A stretch of 64,000 nucleotides of DNA from Sorangium cellulosum So0157-2 (lineage in GTDB: Bacteria; Myxococcota_A; Polyangia; Polyangiales; Polyangiaceae). Under the pieces are notes generated by a model. The model had not been told where the DNA came from and did no database searches. It was given only the letters and a program-made list of their open reading frames with translations. Shown in pieces: positions 47,121 to 56,573 of this stretch. Location of the stretch: assembly GCF_000418325.1 (NCBI RefSeq), contig NC_021658.1:9996001-10060000 (forward strand). The letters are read 5' to 3'. Positions within the stretch are counted from its first letter, which is position 1; each line of letters starts with the position of its first letter. A program made the translations under genes and the position numbers.

Positions 47121-48476
47121 TCACGTGTCGGTCGCGGCGTCGGCGACGCCCCCGTCCGCCTCGGCGGCAGGCGGCGCCGCGGGCTGCGCTGCGGCTGCAG
47201 CCGCGTTGAGCTCGCCCTCCTTGAGCTTGGCGCGGTTCAGGAGCTCCTCCGAGTCGTCGCGCTGGCCCTTGTTGCGCAGCTCCTGGAACCGCGTGAGCGA
47301 TTTGATCGCCTCCGCCACCTGCTGCTTGGGCGTCATGCCGGGGACGCTCGGGGCGAACAGGTACAGCAGGCCGAGGTCGTAGTGGACCTGAGGCAGGTTC
47401 GGGTTCCGGGCGAGCACCCAGTCGAACTCGCGCTTCGCTTCGGCGTAGCGCTCGAGCAGGCGGTAGGCGTCGCCGAGGTTCAGGTGCGCGGCCACGTGCT
47501 CGGCGTCGAAGCGGACGGCGCCCTCGAGGAGGGGCAGCGCCTCCTGGGCGTTGCCCGCCTCGAGCAGGTAGGTCGCGAGCTGCACCCGCGCCTCGACGAG
47601 ATCGGGGCGGCGCGTCACCGCCTTGCGGAACTCCTCCAGCGCCGCGGCGCGCTGCCCCTGCTCCCGGTAGATCAGGCCACGGAGCAGCAGCGCCTCGGCG
47701 TTGTCCCTGTCGCGCGGCGGGTTCTCGCTGACCGGCTCGAACCCGTCGAGGATCGCCTGGAGCGCGTACAGCGCGAGATCGAGGCGCCGGTTTCTGTAGT
47801 GATCGCGGGCGATGATGACCATCGCCGGCCGGTAGTCCGGGTTGATCTTCAGCGCCTCCTGCGCGAGCCGCTGGGCCGAGCCGGTGTCCTTCTGGAGCGA
47901 CTTGATCTCCGCGAGCGTCGCCGCGACGGCCGCCGACTTCGGCATCTGGCCGCGCTTCTCGTTGAGGAGCCGCTCCGCCTCGCCGAGCTGGCCCTTCCGG
48001 GCGAGGAGCATCGCGTACGCGACGATGGCCGGCTCGTAGTCGGGCACGAGCGTGAACGCCTGGCGGTAGCTCGCGCCGGCGCCGTCGTCGCGGAGCCGCT
48101 CCTGCGCGACGCCGAGCGAGTAGAAGGCCTGGTGGGCGCGCGGATCGGCCTGCGTCGCCTGCGCGAACTGCGCCTTCGCGCTCGCGAGGTCGCCGTTCGC
48201 GAACGCCTGCAGGCCGCCCTGGTAGATGGCCGCCGCGCGGGCGTTCATGGCCGCCGGCGCCCCCGGGGCAGGCTGGTCGTACGGCCGCATCGAGCTCGGC
48301 GCGTCGTTCATGCCGTACGGCGCCTGGACGGGCGGGGCCGCGCCAGCGGGGCCGGTCACGGGGCGGGTGGGCGCCTTGGGCGGCGGCGTCGCCTCCTCGC
48401 CGCAGGACGCGAGGGCGAACGGCGACACGACCGCGAGCAGGCTGACGAAGAGGGTGACGGAGAGGCGGCGCTTCAT
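47121..48476 (-). CDS. TPR-repeat lipoprotein (GltE/AglT-like)
   Basis: A 451-residue lipoprotein with signal RLSVTLFVSLLAVVSPF and lipobox LASC, then a Pro-rich linker. At least eight TPR units run to about residue 410 (for example GLQAFANGDLASAKAQFAQA and LNLGDAYRLLERYAEAKREF). The end is Ala/Pro-rich. ATG 48476 overlaps the upstream gene stop (ATGA). In the Myxococcus Glt machinery the equivalent AglT/GltE is a TPR lipoprotein encoded directly after GltD, as here. It probably sits in the outer membrane facing the periplasm. Confidence 0.82.
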   Translation of the reverse strand: MKRRLSVTLFVSLLAVVSPFALASCGEEATPPPKAPTRPVTGPAGAAPPVQAPYGMNDAPSSMRPYDQPAPGAPAAMNARAAAIYQGGLQAFANGDLASAKAQFAQATQADPRAHQAFYSLGVAQERLRDDGAGASYRQAFTLVPDYEPAIVAYAMLLARKGQLGEAERLLNEKRGQMPKSAAVAATLAEIKSLQKDTGSAQRLAQEALKINPDYRPAMVIIARDHYRNRRLDLALYALQAILDGFEPVSENPPRDRDNAEALLLRGLIYREQGQRAAALEEFRKAVTRRPDLVEARVQLATYLLEAGNAQEALPLLEGAVRFDAEHVAAHLNLGDAYRLLERYAEAKREFDWVLARNPNLPQVHYDLGLLYLFAPSVPGMTPKQQVAEAIKSLTRFQELRNKGQRDDSEELLNRAKLKEGELNAAAAAAQPAAPPAAEADGGVADAATDT

Positions 48477-51400
48477 GGCACGACCGGCAGGGGCAAGGGG
48501 AGGCCGTCGGGGGCGAGCGGCGGGGTCATGCCGGGCCGCGTCCGGAGGAAGATGCCGTCCTTGTACTCGAACGGACGCTTCGTCTCGGGATCGATGATCC
48601 CCTGGCTCCACTCGCGGAGCTTGGCGTCGCCGAGGATGTCCGTGAAGAACGCGAGCCGCTGGATGGCGTAGTCCACCGCCGGGTTCCGCACCTTCCACGC
48701 CTTCGCCCAGACGACGGACTCGACGTAGAACTTGACCATCGCCTTGTCGGCGTCGTTGAGGCTCCGCTCGCGCGCCGCGCGCCACTGCTCGCGCCGGTTC
48801 TGCCGGAGCGCGTCGGCCGTCTCCTGGAGATCCTCGCGATCGCTCGTCTCGGCGAGCTTGAGCAGCTTCTCTTCCTTGTCCGTGTAGAGCCGGAGGCCCG
48901 GCGGGCGGGCGTTGTACAGGCCCGTGCGGCAGGAGTCGTAGAGCGAGCCCTGCCGCGCGCGCGCGGCGACCGACCACGGCCGCGACTCGTACGCGGTGAT
49001 GACCTCCTGGAGCTCCTTCCAGTACCGATCGTTGGCCTTGGCGATGTCGGCCTCGAAGGCCCGCTTCACCTGATCGATGACGCCCTCGTAGCGGTGGTGC
49101 CCCGTGTCGTAGTCGAACTCGGCCTTGACGCGGTCGTCGATGGCCTTGTAGGCGCACTCGGCCGCCATGTCGGCCTGCACCGACCCGAGGGCCTTCTTGT
49201 CGCCGGTCGCCCTGCTCCGGAACGACGTGAACGCCGTCATGGTGTTCTTGCACCACTCCCGCGCCTTCGGGTCGCCGGCGGCGCCGCGCATCTTGGACGC
49301 GTGGTAGGCCGCCTGGACGACATACCCGCTCGCGGCCGGGTTGTTCTTGTTGGCCGTATAATAGGCCTCCATCGACTGCACGGCCTTGGTGCGCGCGGCG
49401 CGGTTCGGGCCCTCGTCGGGCCCCTGCTCGTCCCAGGCCTTCAGGTCCGCCGACGCGACGAGGAAGTCGATGTCGGCCTTCTGCTCGGGGGGCGGGTTCA
49501 GGCTCATGAAGGTAGCGCGCGAGGCCGCCATCTTGTCGCGCTCGCCGATGTTCGCGTAGAGCAGCACCGAGTTCCGGGCCGCGTCCCGGCGCGCCGCCTG
49601 CTCGAACCGCGTGTTGCGAGCGATGGTGTCGTAGGTCTCGGCCGCGCTGCGGTAGTTGAAGAAGAGGACGTACGCGGCCGAGAGCGCGTCGTAGGCCTGC
49701 TTCAGGTACTTCACCCGCTCGGCGTAGCGCTTCGGATCGGGGTTCTTCGGCGGGTTCGCCTCCGGATCGCCCTTCTCGAGCTTCGCCAGGTTCTCCTCGT
49801 TTCCGTACTCCTTGATGAACAGGGAGTACATCGCGATGGCCTGATCGTAGTCGCCCACCTGCTTGTAGCAGTAAGCGCCGTTCATGGCGGCCTCCGGCGC
49901 CTCGTCGCGGGCCGGCGCCTTCTCGAGCGCGACCTTGTAGAGCGCCGCGGCCTCGCGCCAGGCGGCGACGCGCGCCGGGCCGTCCGGCATCTTCTCGGCC
50001 TTCTCGAAGGCCCGGGCCGCGTCGAGGTAGTAGCCGCGCGAGATCGTCGGCCGGGCGATGTCGCCCTCCTTCAGCTTCTGCTCCTCGCTGACAGCGCAGC
50101 TCCGCGTGAGCGCCGCCTCGGCCAGCTTGCGGCTCTGCTCGACGTTGTTCTCGAGGTTCGACATCGTCGTGAGCCGCTCCCAGGCCTTGTAGCCGAACTC
50201 CGTCTTGCCGCACTGCGCGTCGTAGATGGGCTCGAGCCGCCGGCGCGCCTCGGCGAACTGGCCGTAGAGGAAGTAGTAGTCCGCCGCCTGGAACGCGTAG
50301 AGATCGATGTTCTTCGGGGCGTCGAGCGCGGGGGGCACGCGCTGGATGTACTCGTCCCGCGCGGTGACGGCCGCCTGGACCTCCGCGGGCAGCGGCTCGG
50401 CGACGACGCGCTGCTCGTCGCCCTCGCCGACGATCTTGACCTTCTCCCGCGGCTCGAGCCCCTCGGCGCCGCTCGTCCGCTGGAAGAGCTTGTGCCGATC
50501 CATGAGCGCCTGGTGGGCGGTGTCGACCACCATGTACGCCGCGGGCTGCAGGTACTTGTCGTCCTCGTTGGAGTCCCGCACGCTGACCGCGGTGCTCCTC
50601 GCCAGCTCGACCTCCTGCCGCGTGGGCGAGCGATCCATGGCCACCGTGATCACGACGACCATGTGGTGCGCGTCGGCCAGCCAATACCGGCTCTCGTACG
50701 CGTCCGGGGCGTTCTCGTCCTGGGCCAGGTAGCCGGCCCACCCCTGCGCGGCGAGGCGATACTCGCCGAGCGCCCGCTCGAAGATCGGGTCGCGCGTCTC
50801 CTTCTCGTTGATCGTCAGCGCCTGCTGCACGAGGGCGCTGCCCGCGTTCGTGTGATCGGCCGCGGCCCGGCGGAGCCCGCCGCGCACGAGCCGCTCGGCG
50901 GTCTGGATCGCCTCGGGGTCGTCCTTGTTGGCCTCGACCCACGGCGTCATCCCGACGTACTGGGCGAGCTTCGTCCGCGCCTCGAGCGCCTTGGCCGAGT
51001 TCAGCGCCCGCTCGGCCGTCCCCTCGCGCGACTGCGACGTCAGCGTGTCGTAGATGTCCGCGATCTGGTTCTGGATCACGGGCGCGTCGCGGTGCATCGG
51101 CCACTTCTGGAGGATGATCTCGCTCACCTCGATCGTGTTCCGATACTGGTTGAGCTCCTTGAACTCCAGCGCGAGCGCCTTGTAGATCTCGACCGTCCAC
51201 TTCTGATCCTGCGGGATCAGCTTGGGATCCTGGACGCGCTCGATGGCGATCCGCATCTTCTGCTCGGCCATGCGCGGGTCGGTCTCGACGTCGAGGACGT
51301 CGTTCCGCGGGATGTACGGCTCCTCCGGCCCCGGGCCGACGAAGTCGAGGTACGTGAGCGAGCCGGCGATGTAGGTGTACGCCTCCGCCCGGAAATCCGC

Positions 51401-52810
51401 GCCCGGATCGCCCGTGAGCTTCTCCTGCTCGTCGGTGTAGCGGAGCAGCTCGATGAACTGGCGCACCGAGGTCTCGTAGCGCTGCTGCTTGAAGTACGTC
51501 CAGGCGAGCTTGTACATCGCGACGCCGTGGACAGGAGGCTTCTTGTACTTGATCGACTGCCGGTACGCCGACCCCGCCCTGTTGTAGTTGAACGGGCCGC
51601 CGGCGCGGTCGATCTCGTTGAAGTGGTAGTCGCCGATCTGCCACCAGACCTCGGCGACGTACCGGGGCTCGGCGCCGAGCGCCGTCTTCTGCGGGATCGG
51701 CTGGCAATCGTCGGGGTAGGGATCGATGTAGGCCGTCTCGTCCTCGACGACGGGGGCCTTGCCCCGCGCGGGCCTGCGGGCCGGCTGGGCCCGGCCGCCC
51801 GGCGTGGAGCCGATGGGCGTCGGGTGCCGCGCCTCCCAGCCGGTCCAGTAGTCGGCGTCGTGGTCCTGCGGGAGCGTGCCGACGGTGTCGCGCGTCGGGT
51901 CCTTCGGATCGGTCGCGACGGGATACGGGTACTTGTTGTGGCAGACGAGCGAGCGCCACACCTGCTGCGCCTCGGGGAAACGGACCGAGTCGTTCAGCGC
52001 GTGGCCGAGGTAGTAATAGATCCCGGCGAGCTCGCGGTACTGCGGGAACTCGTGGATGACGCGCTTGTAGAGCGCGATGGCCGGGAGCAGCGCGGCGCTG
52101 AGATCCTCGCTCGCGTCGGAGTCGGTGCGCGCGCGCTCCTCGTAGAGCGCGGCCAGGCGGAACATCGCGTCGGGCGTGTTCTCGGGGTGAGCGTTCGGGC
52201 CGCTGTAGCGCTGGACGAACACCTCGAGCCGGCGGATCGCCTCTTCCCGCGCGTCGCGCAGGCCCTTCCGCTCCGTCTCGATCTCCCGGTCGAGCGACGA
52301 GAGGATGCGCCGGCGCCTGTCCTCGTAGTGGTGCTGCACGATGCGGGTGATGGCGCTCCGGTAGTCGCGGGCCGCCTTCTCGTAGGCGGCCGCTTCCTTC
52401 TCGAGCGCCGCGAGCGCGGCGAGCTGGGCGGGCGTCGGAGGAGGAGGCGGCGGCGCCTGCTTGCGCCCGACGGACATCGGCGGCGCGAAGGGTTGCACCG
52501 GCGGCAAGCCCGGCGGCGCAGGGGCGGCTCCGGTCTGCGGAGCCGGCGGCGCGGCCGCTGTCGGCGCGGGCGCAGGGGCGGCGGAGGTCGCCGGCGCGGG
52601 CTGAGCGCCCGGCTGGGAGAGCGCGAGGGGCGCGACCGCCAGCACCAGGGCGAGGCTGGCCACCCCGAGCGCGCCGCGCGGGCGACGGCGCCTCGCCCTC
52701 ACGACGCCGCCGAGCGGGCCGACCGCCCCCGCCGCTCCGAGGATCCGCGCCCCGCTGCGCGACGCGTCAGAGATCTGCGGCGCGCTCGCGCCGCCCTGCT
52801 CCTTGCTCAC
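48473..52810 (-). CDS. Giant TPR periplasmic protein (GltD/AgmU-like)
   Basis: A 1445-residue protein. The GTG start overlaps the upstream stop (GTGA). A hydrophobic segment (ALGVASLALVLAVAPLALSQ, near residue 47) acts as a signal, followed by a Pro/Ala-rich linker and a helix-rich body with many degenerate TPRs (DAMFRLAALYEERARTDS, LPAIALYKRVIHEFPQYREL, AYCYKQVGDYDQAIAMYSLF). It ends in a Pro-rich tail. Size, repeats and the place before a TPR lipoprotein fit AgmU/GltD of the gliding machinery (about 1200 residues in Myxococcus). I treat this as a likely homologue, not a proven orthologue. Confidence 0.8.
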   Translation of the reverse strand: MSKEQGGASAPQISDASRSGARILGAAGAVGPLGGVVRARRRRPRGALGVASLALVLAVAPLALSQPGAQPAPATSAAPAPAPTAAAPPAPQTGAAPAPPGLPPVQPFAPPMSVGRKQAPPPPPPTPAQLAALAALEKEAAAYEKAARDYRSAITRIVQHHYEDRRRRILSSLDREIETERKGLRDAREEAIRRLEVFVQRYSGPNAHPENTPDAMFRLAALYEERARTDSDASEDLSAALLPAIALYKRVIHEFPQYRELAGIYYYLGHALNDSVRFPEAQQVWRSLVCHNKYPYPVATDPKDPTRDTVGTLPQDHDADYWTGWEARHPTPIGSTPGGRAQPARRPARGKAPVVEDETAYIDPYPDDCQPIPQKTALGAEPRYVAEVWWQIGDYHFNEIDRAGGPFNYNRAGSAYRQSIKYKKPPVHGVAMYKLAWTYFKQQRYETSVRQFIELLRYTDEQEKLTGDPGADFRAEAYTYIAGSLTYLDFVGPGPEEPYIPRNDVLDVETDPRMAEQKMRIAIERVQDPKLIPQDQKWTVEIYKALALEFKELNQYRNTIEVSEIILQKWPMHRDAPVIQNQIADIYDTLTSQSREGTAERALNSAKALEARTKLAQYVGMTPWVEANKDDPEAIQTAERLVRGGLRRAAADHTNAGSALVQQALTINEKETRDPIFERALGEYRLAAQGWAGYLAQDENAPDAYESRYWLADAHHMVVVITVAMDRSPTRQEVELARSTAVSVRDSNEDDKYLQPAAYMVVDTAHQALMDRHKLFQRTSGAEGLEPREKVKIVGEGDEQRVVAEPLPAEVQAAVTARDEYIQRVPPALDAPKNIDLYAFQAADYYFLYGQFAEARRRLEPIYDAQCGKTEFGYKAWERLTTMSNLENNVEQSRKLAEAALTRSCAVSEEQKLKEGDIARPTISRGYYLDAARAFEKAEKMPDGPARVAAWREAAALYKVALEKAPARDEAPEAAMNGAYCYKQVGDYDQAIAMYSLFIKEYGNEENLAKLEKGDPEANPPKNPDPKRYAERVKYLKQAYDALSAAYVLFFNYRSAAETYDTIARNTRFEQAARRDAARNSVLLYANIGERDKMAASRATFMSLNPPPEQKADIDFLVASADLKAWDEQGPDEGPNRAARTKAVQSMEAYYTANKNNPAASGYVVQAAYHASKMRGAAGDPKAREWCKNTMTAFTSFRSRATGDKKALGSVQADMAAECAYKAIDDRVKAEFDYDTGHHRYEGVIDQVKRAFEADIAKANDRYWKELQEVITAYESRPWSVAARARQGSLYDSCRTGLYNARPPGLRLYTDKEEKLLKLAETSDREDLQETADALRQNRREQWRAARERSLNDADKAMVKFYVESVVWAKAWKVRNPAVDYAIQRLAFFTDILGDAKLREWSQGIIDPETKRPFEYKDGIFLRTRPGMTPPLAPDGLPLPLPVVP

Positions 52811-55215
52811 TTCTCATCCTCCGGATCGCCGCTGTCGTCGAGGACCTCGTTGAGCTCCTCCTTGAGGACCCGATCCTCACGGGCGCGCTCGACCTGCAGG
52901 CTGCGAACACGCGTCATCTGCTCCTCGCGGACCTCCCACGCTTCCTCGGTGATGCCGACGTCGGCGCGCAGGATGATGTTCTTCAGCCGGTCGCGGACGA
53001 GGCCGAAGTTTCGCATCGCGACCTCGCCGACGACGAGCCGCGCCTCCCGGTCGAGCGCGTCGAGCTGCACCGAGTAGTGCACGACGCTCGCCGTCTCCCG
53101 GCCGACGATCTGCCGGAGGCCCGAGGACTTCTGCGCGACCTCGCCCTCGATCTCGCGCAGCGCCGCCTCGACCCTCGCGTCCGCCGCGTCGCCGGAGCGG
53201 AGCAGCGGCGTGATCCGCTGCGCGTACGCCGCGAGATCCGCGCCGCCGGCGCCCGCCGCCGCCAGCTCGACCTCCCGCATCAGCGCGTCGCGGTGCGCCT
53301 TGCGCGTCTGCGCGTCCTCGATGAAGCGCTGATCGCCGAAGCCGACCTGCACCCGGCCCGCGCTCACCTGCTTGCGGAGCACGTCCGCCTGCTGGCGGTA
53401 GAGCGCGAGGTCGCGCTCGTTCTGCGCGAGCTCGTGCTCGAAGCGGGCGATGCTCGCGGGATCCCGGACGACCCCGGCCTGCGGCCCCTCGTGGAGCAGC
53501 CGCCGGAGCCCGTTGATCGTCGCCTGCAGCGTGTCCATCTGCAGCGTCAGCTGCTGGAGGCGCTGCGACTGGGTGTTCCACTGCTTGAGCGCCTGCGCCT
53601 CGCGGTCCTGGAAGTCGGCGTCGGTGACGGGCACCCTCGAGAGGCGCTTCTCGAGCGCGCGGCGCCGCGCGCGCGCGCTGCCGATCTCGCCCGAGAGCGG
53701 ATCGTCCTCCACGTCGTCCATGCCCTGGCCGAGCGCGAGGCGCGCCAGCGCGACCCGGTTGAGCAGCGCGAGCGCCTTCTCCTCGCCGGCCTTGAGCTCC
53801 GGGAACGCGCGCACCCGGTTGGGCGAGCTGAGCACGGCGTTCAGCTTCTCGATGAGCTCGTTCGACTGCTTGATCAGCTCGCGGCAGTAGTGGATGTCGT
53901 CGATGACCGCGAACGCGGCCGGGCCGTCCTCGGCCTCGCGCGCCCACTGGACCGCGAGCGGCGGGAGCGCGGCGTTCGTGTCGAGCGCCTCGAGCTGCTC
54001 CTGGCTCAGCTTGTCGTAGTAGACCGCGGGATCGCTCGTCGAGCCGAGGAACGCGTCCACGCGCGCGCGCATCGGGTCGTAGGTGGCGCGCACCCCCTCG
54101 TACACCTTCAGCGCCTTCTCGAACCGGCCGGCGCGCAGCATCAGGTCGCCGCGGAGCAGCGAGCCGTCGGCGATGTTCTGGCTGTCCGGCTCGGCGATGG
54201 CGAGGATCTCGAGCGAGCGCTGGGCGCGATCCACGTCGCCCAGGCGGACGTACACCCAGGCGAGCTCGTAGAGCATCGTCCCGAACTCGGGCGAGACGCG
54301 ATCGATGTGGCCGTAGGCGTGCACGGCCTGCGCCCACTGGTCGGCCTCGTAGAAGAGCCGCCCGATCGCGAGCCACGCGAGGTCGATGACGCGCCGGTGC
54401 TCCGGGGTGTCGGCCGGCAGCTGCGTCACCTTCTGGAACAGGTCGATCGCGGCGACGTAGCGGGTCTTCGGCACCGCCGGAGGCACGTCGCCCTCCTTGA
54501 GCGGCTCCGGCGGGGGCGTCGCCTCCTTCACCGCGATCAGGCCGAGCAGGTATCTCGCCTGGTGGAAGTACTCGCTCCGCGGGTCGACCGCGCCGAGCGC
54601 CGCCTTCGCGCCGGCGAAGTCCTTCTTCACGTAGAGGCCCTTGCCGCGCGCGTACGAGAGGGCGCTCCCCGCCGCGGAGGACGGGACGTTGTTCATCGAG
54701 GCGAAGACGGCGTCGAGGGCGTCGTAGTCCTTGATGCGGAGGCAGATGTCCACGAGCCGGCCGAGCGCCTTCTCCTGGTAGGCGGCGAAGCGCGCCTCGG
54801 CGCCGCTCGCGACGATCCGCTGGAACACCCGGCGGGCCGAGAGGTACTGCTTCGACCGGAAGTACGTCTCGCCGAGCAGGTTGAGCGCGTCCGGGAAGGC
54901 CGTCGGGTGGTCCGGGTGCTTCTCGACCACCTGGTTCAGCACGTTCGCCGCGCGCTCGTAGTCCCTGGACCCCATCAGCAGGACGGCGTCCGCGATGCGC
55001 TGCTCCGGGGTGCGCTGCTCGCCGCGGGACTTCTGGATCGCCGCGTGGATGGCGCCCAGCCCGGACGAGACGCTGCTGATCTGCTGCGAGGCGCTCGTGT
55101 AGGCGCGCTCGGAGTCCAGGGCCCACGCGTCGGCAGGGGCCGCGGTCGTGGCCGCGCCGAGCAGGAGCAGGCCAAGCAAGGCAGGGGTAACCCGCGATCC
55201 GGAGTCCCAGGTCAT
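52807..55215 (-). CDS. Periplasmic TPR and coiled-coil protein, gliding-locus component
   Basis: An 802-residue protein from ATG 55215 (AGGAC eight bases upstream); the open frame further upstream overlaps the preceding gene. A signal peptide (LLGLLLLGAATTAAPADAWA) leads to TPR units over residues 60-400 (VLLMGSRDYERAANVLNQVV, LNLLGETYFRSKQYLSARRV). A long coiled coil follows (QRLQQLTLQMDTLQATINGL and around RFEHELAQNERDLALYRQQA), and the end is acidic. It may play the part of GltC or another TPR scaffold. Its stop overlaps the GltD-like start. Confidence 0.8.
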   Translation of the reverse strand: MTWDSGSRVTPALLGLLLLGAATTAAPADAWALDSERAYTSASQQISSVSSGLGAIHAAIQKSRGEQRTPEQRIADAVLLMGSRDYERAANVLNQVVEKHPDHPTAFPDALNLLGETYFRSKQYLSARRVFQRIVASGAEARFAAYQEKALGRLVDICLRIKDYDALDAVFASMNNVPSSAAGSALSYARGKGLYVKKDFAGAKAALGAVDPRSEYFHQARYLLGLIAVKEATPPPEPLKEGDVPPAVPKTRYVAAIDLFQKVTQLPADTPEHRRVIDLAWLAIGRLFYEADQWAQAVHAYGHIDRVSPEFGTMLYELAWVYVRLGDVDRAQRSLEILAIAEPDSQNIADGSLLRGDLMLRAGRFEKALKVYEGVRATYDPMRARVDAFLGSTSDPAVYYDKLSQEQLEALDTNAALPPLAVQWAREAEDGPAAFAVIDDIHYCRELIKQSNELIEKLNAVLSSPNRVRAFPELKAGEEKALALLNRVALARLALGQGMDDVEDDPLSGEIGSARARRRALEKRLSRVPVTDADFQDREAQALKQWNTQSQRLQQLTLQMDTLQATINGLRRLLHEGPQAGVVRDPASIARFEHELAQNERDLALYRQQADVLRKQVSAGRVQVGFGDQRFIEDAQTRKAHRDALMREVELAAAGAGGADLAAYAQRITPLLRSGDAADARVEAALREIEGEVAQKSSGLRQIVGRETASVVHYSVQLDALDREARLVVGEVAMRNFGLVRDRLKNIILRADVGITEEAWEVREEQMTRVRSLQVERAREDRVLKEELNEVLDDSGDPEDEK

Positions 55216-55241
55216 GGCGACTTGTCCTAACGAGCTCGAAC

Positions 55242-56072
55242 CTATTTGCCACCCGCGGCGGCGGCCGGCTGCCCGGAAGCATCCGAGAGGCCGCTCACGA
55301 TCTTCTCGACGAAACGGACCGCCGGGCGCTCTTCGAGCGGGGTCGTGACCCCACCCTTCTCGAACGCGACCGCCTGGAGGTTGATCGTCTTGCCCTCGAC
55401 CGCCGTGAAGGAATGGCTGGAGCGCACCTCGAAGCGGTACCCGCGCAGGTACGAGAACACCCCGTAGCCGTTGCCCTGCAGGTTCACGAGCACCTGGAGG
55501 GTGTGATCCCCCGGCGGGACCGAGCCGTTGAAGATCGGGATCTCGGTCTGCTCCGCCAGGGCGCCCGACTGATCGGTCTTGTTGTACTGGACGGCGCCAT
55601 CCAGGACGATCAGCACGCGGGTCACGCGGAACGCGCTCGACAGCTCGTTGTTGAACCGGATCGAGGCGCGCGAGCCGGCGCCGCCGCCGGAGAGGATCGT
55701 GTCGCTGAGGAGCGAGAGCCGCGTATGGCTGCGGCGGATCTGCTCCTTGAGCTCGTCGATGCGCTGCTCCAGATCGCGCAGCCGCACCGCGTACGTCGGG
55801 CCGTCCATCGCCGGGGCGGCGGCGCCCGCGGCCGGCGCGGCCGTCGCGCCGGGCGATGCGGCCGGCGCGGCCGTCGTGCCGGGCGATGCAGCCGCGGCGC
55901 CCGTCGCGGGGGCGGCCTGCGCTGCGTTCGCAGGCGCCGAGGCGGCCGGCGCCACCGAGGCGGCAGGAGCAGCGGCCTTGCCCGACGCGCCGCCCGGGCT
56001 CTGCGCGAAGGCGGGCACGGCCATCAAGAACGAGGCCCCCACCCCCACAGCCAGCATCCTGATAAGTCGCAT
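55242..56072 (-). CDS. Exported Ala/Pro-rich protein heading the gliding-type operon
   Basis: A 276-residue protein with a signal peptide (LAVGVGASFLMAVPAFAQ), about 60 residues of Ala/Pro low complexity (AAPAASPGATAAPAAG), a short coiled coil (YAVRLRDLEQRIDELKEQIR) and a C-terminal beta domain of 150 residues (FRVTRVLIVLDGAVQYN, then PPGDHTLQVLVNLQGNGYGV) that looks like a carbohydrate- or protein-binding sandwich. Such low-complexity proteins are easily misnamed as dihydrolipoamide acetyltransferases; no lipoyl or catalytic motif is present. It lies 26 bases before the TPR gene. Confidence 0.75.
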   Translation of the reverse strand: MRLIRMLAVGVGASFLMAVPAFAQSPGGASGKAAAPAASVAPAASAPANAAQAAPATGAAAASPGTTAAPAASPGATAAPAAGAAAPAMDGPTYAVRLRDLEQRIDELKEQIRRSHTRLSLLSDTILSGGGAGSRASIRFNNELSSAFRVTRVLIVLDGAVQYNKTDQSGALAEQTEIPIFNGSVPPGDHTLQVLVNLQGNGYGVFSYLRGYRFEVRSSHSFTAVEGKTINLQAVAFEKGGVTTPLEERPAVRFVEKIVSGLSDASGQPAAAAGGK

Positions 56073-56573
56073 CGAAAGGTAACCTCGTGGTTTTACCCTC
56101 GTCAGCAGAGGGGGGCGACCTCACGCCCGGTGCCGGGGAGTCTAGTGGCGGCGGGCTTCGGAGCGCAACGACCTGGACAGCTTCCGCTCTCCCGGCGCAG
56201 CGCCCTGCCGCTGGCGGCGCGGACCATGCAAAAAAGTGCAGAAACGTGCAGAGGAAAACGTGCTGCCCCCTTCACCCGGCGCGCGCCCGCGGCGTCCTCG
56301 GCCGGTCGACGGTGGGCTGCCACGAGGGCGCCACGGGGCCGAGCGCGGGCGCGCCTCCGGACGCCAGCCGTCCTCCCATCGACGCGGGCGAAGGGGGCTC
56401 GCTCGCTCGGGGGCGGATCCGCTAAGGTGCGCTTGTGTCAGGGGAAGGAGAGCGCCTCAGATCTTCGAGCCGCGCTGCGCGTCCGATCCGGCGCCGCGGT
56501 CGTCGCCACGAACACCCCGCCGATCGGGCCGCCGAAGGAGCGCCGCAGAGGCTCGGCCGCTCCGGGAGCTAGG
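56073..56573. other. Divergent regulatory region between the gliding-type locus and an ECF sigma gene
   Basis: No gene is supported in these 501 bases. On the minus strand TTGCGC (56163-56168), an 18-base spacer and TAGACT (56139-56144) form a plausible promoter about 67 bases before the exported-protein gene. Near 56226-56265 three GTGCAG/GTGCTG units (56236, 56246, 56260) lie in A-rich sequence, unlike the surroundings, and could be a protein-binding site. Confidence 0.45.
56139..56168 (-). promoter_or_regulatory. Candidate promoter of the gliding-type operon
   Basis: On the minus strand TTGCGC, an 18-base spacer and TAGACT, each matching the sigma70 consensus at four of six bases. It lies about 67 bases before ATG 56072 and back to back with the region controlling the ECF sigma gene. 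Confidence 0.4.

Noticed and set aside
49094..53077. A 1327-codon plus-strand open frame opposite the giant TPR gene
   Set aside because: Composition is Arg/Val/Leu-biased and motif-free, while the minus strand encodes coherent TPR proteins with coupled starts.
55242..56072. Annotation as dihydrolipoamide acetyltransferase
   Set aside because: The resemblance rests only on Ala/Pro-rich linker sequence; no lipoyl, subunit-binding or acyltransferase motif is present.
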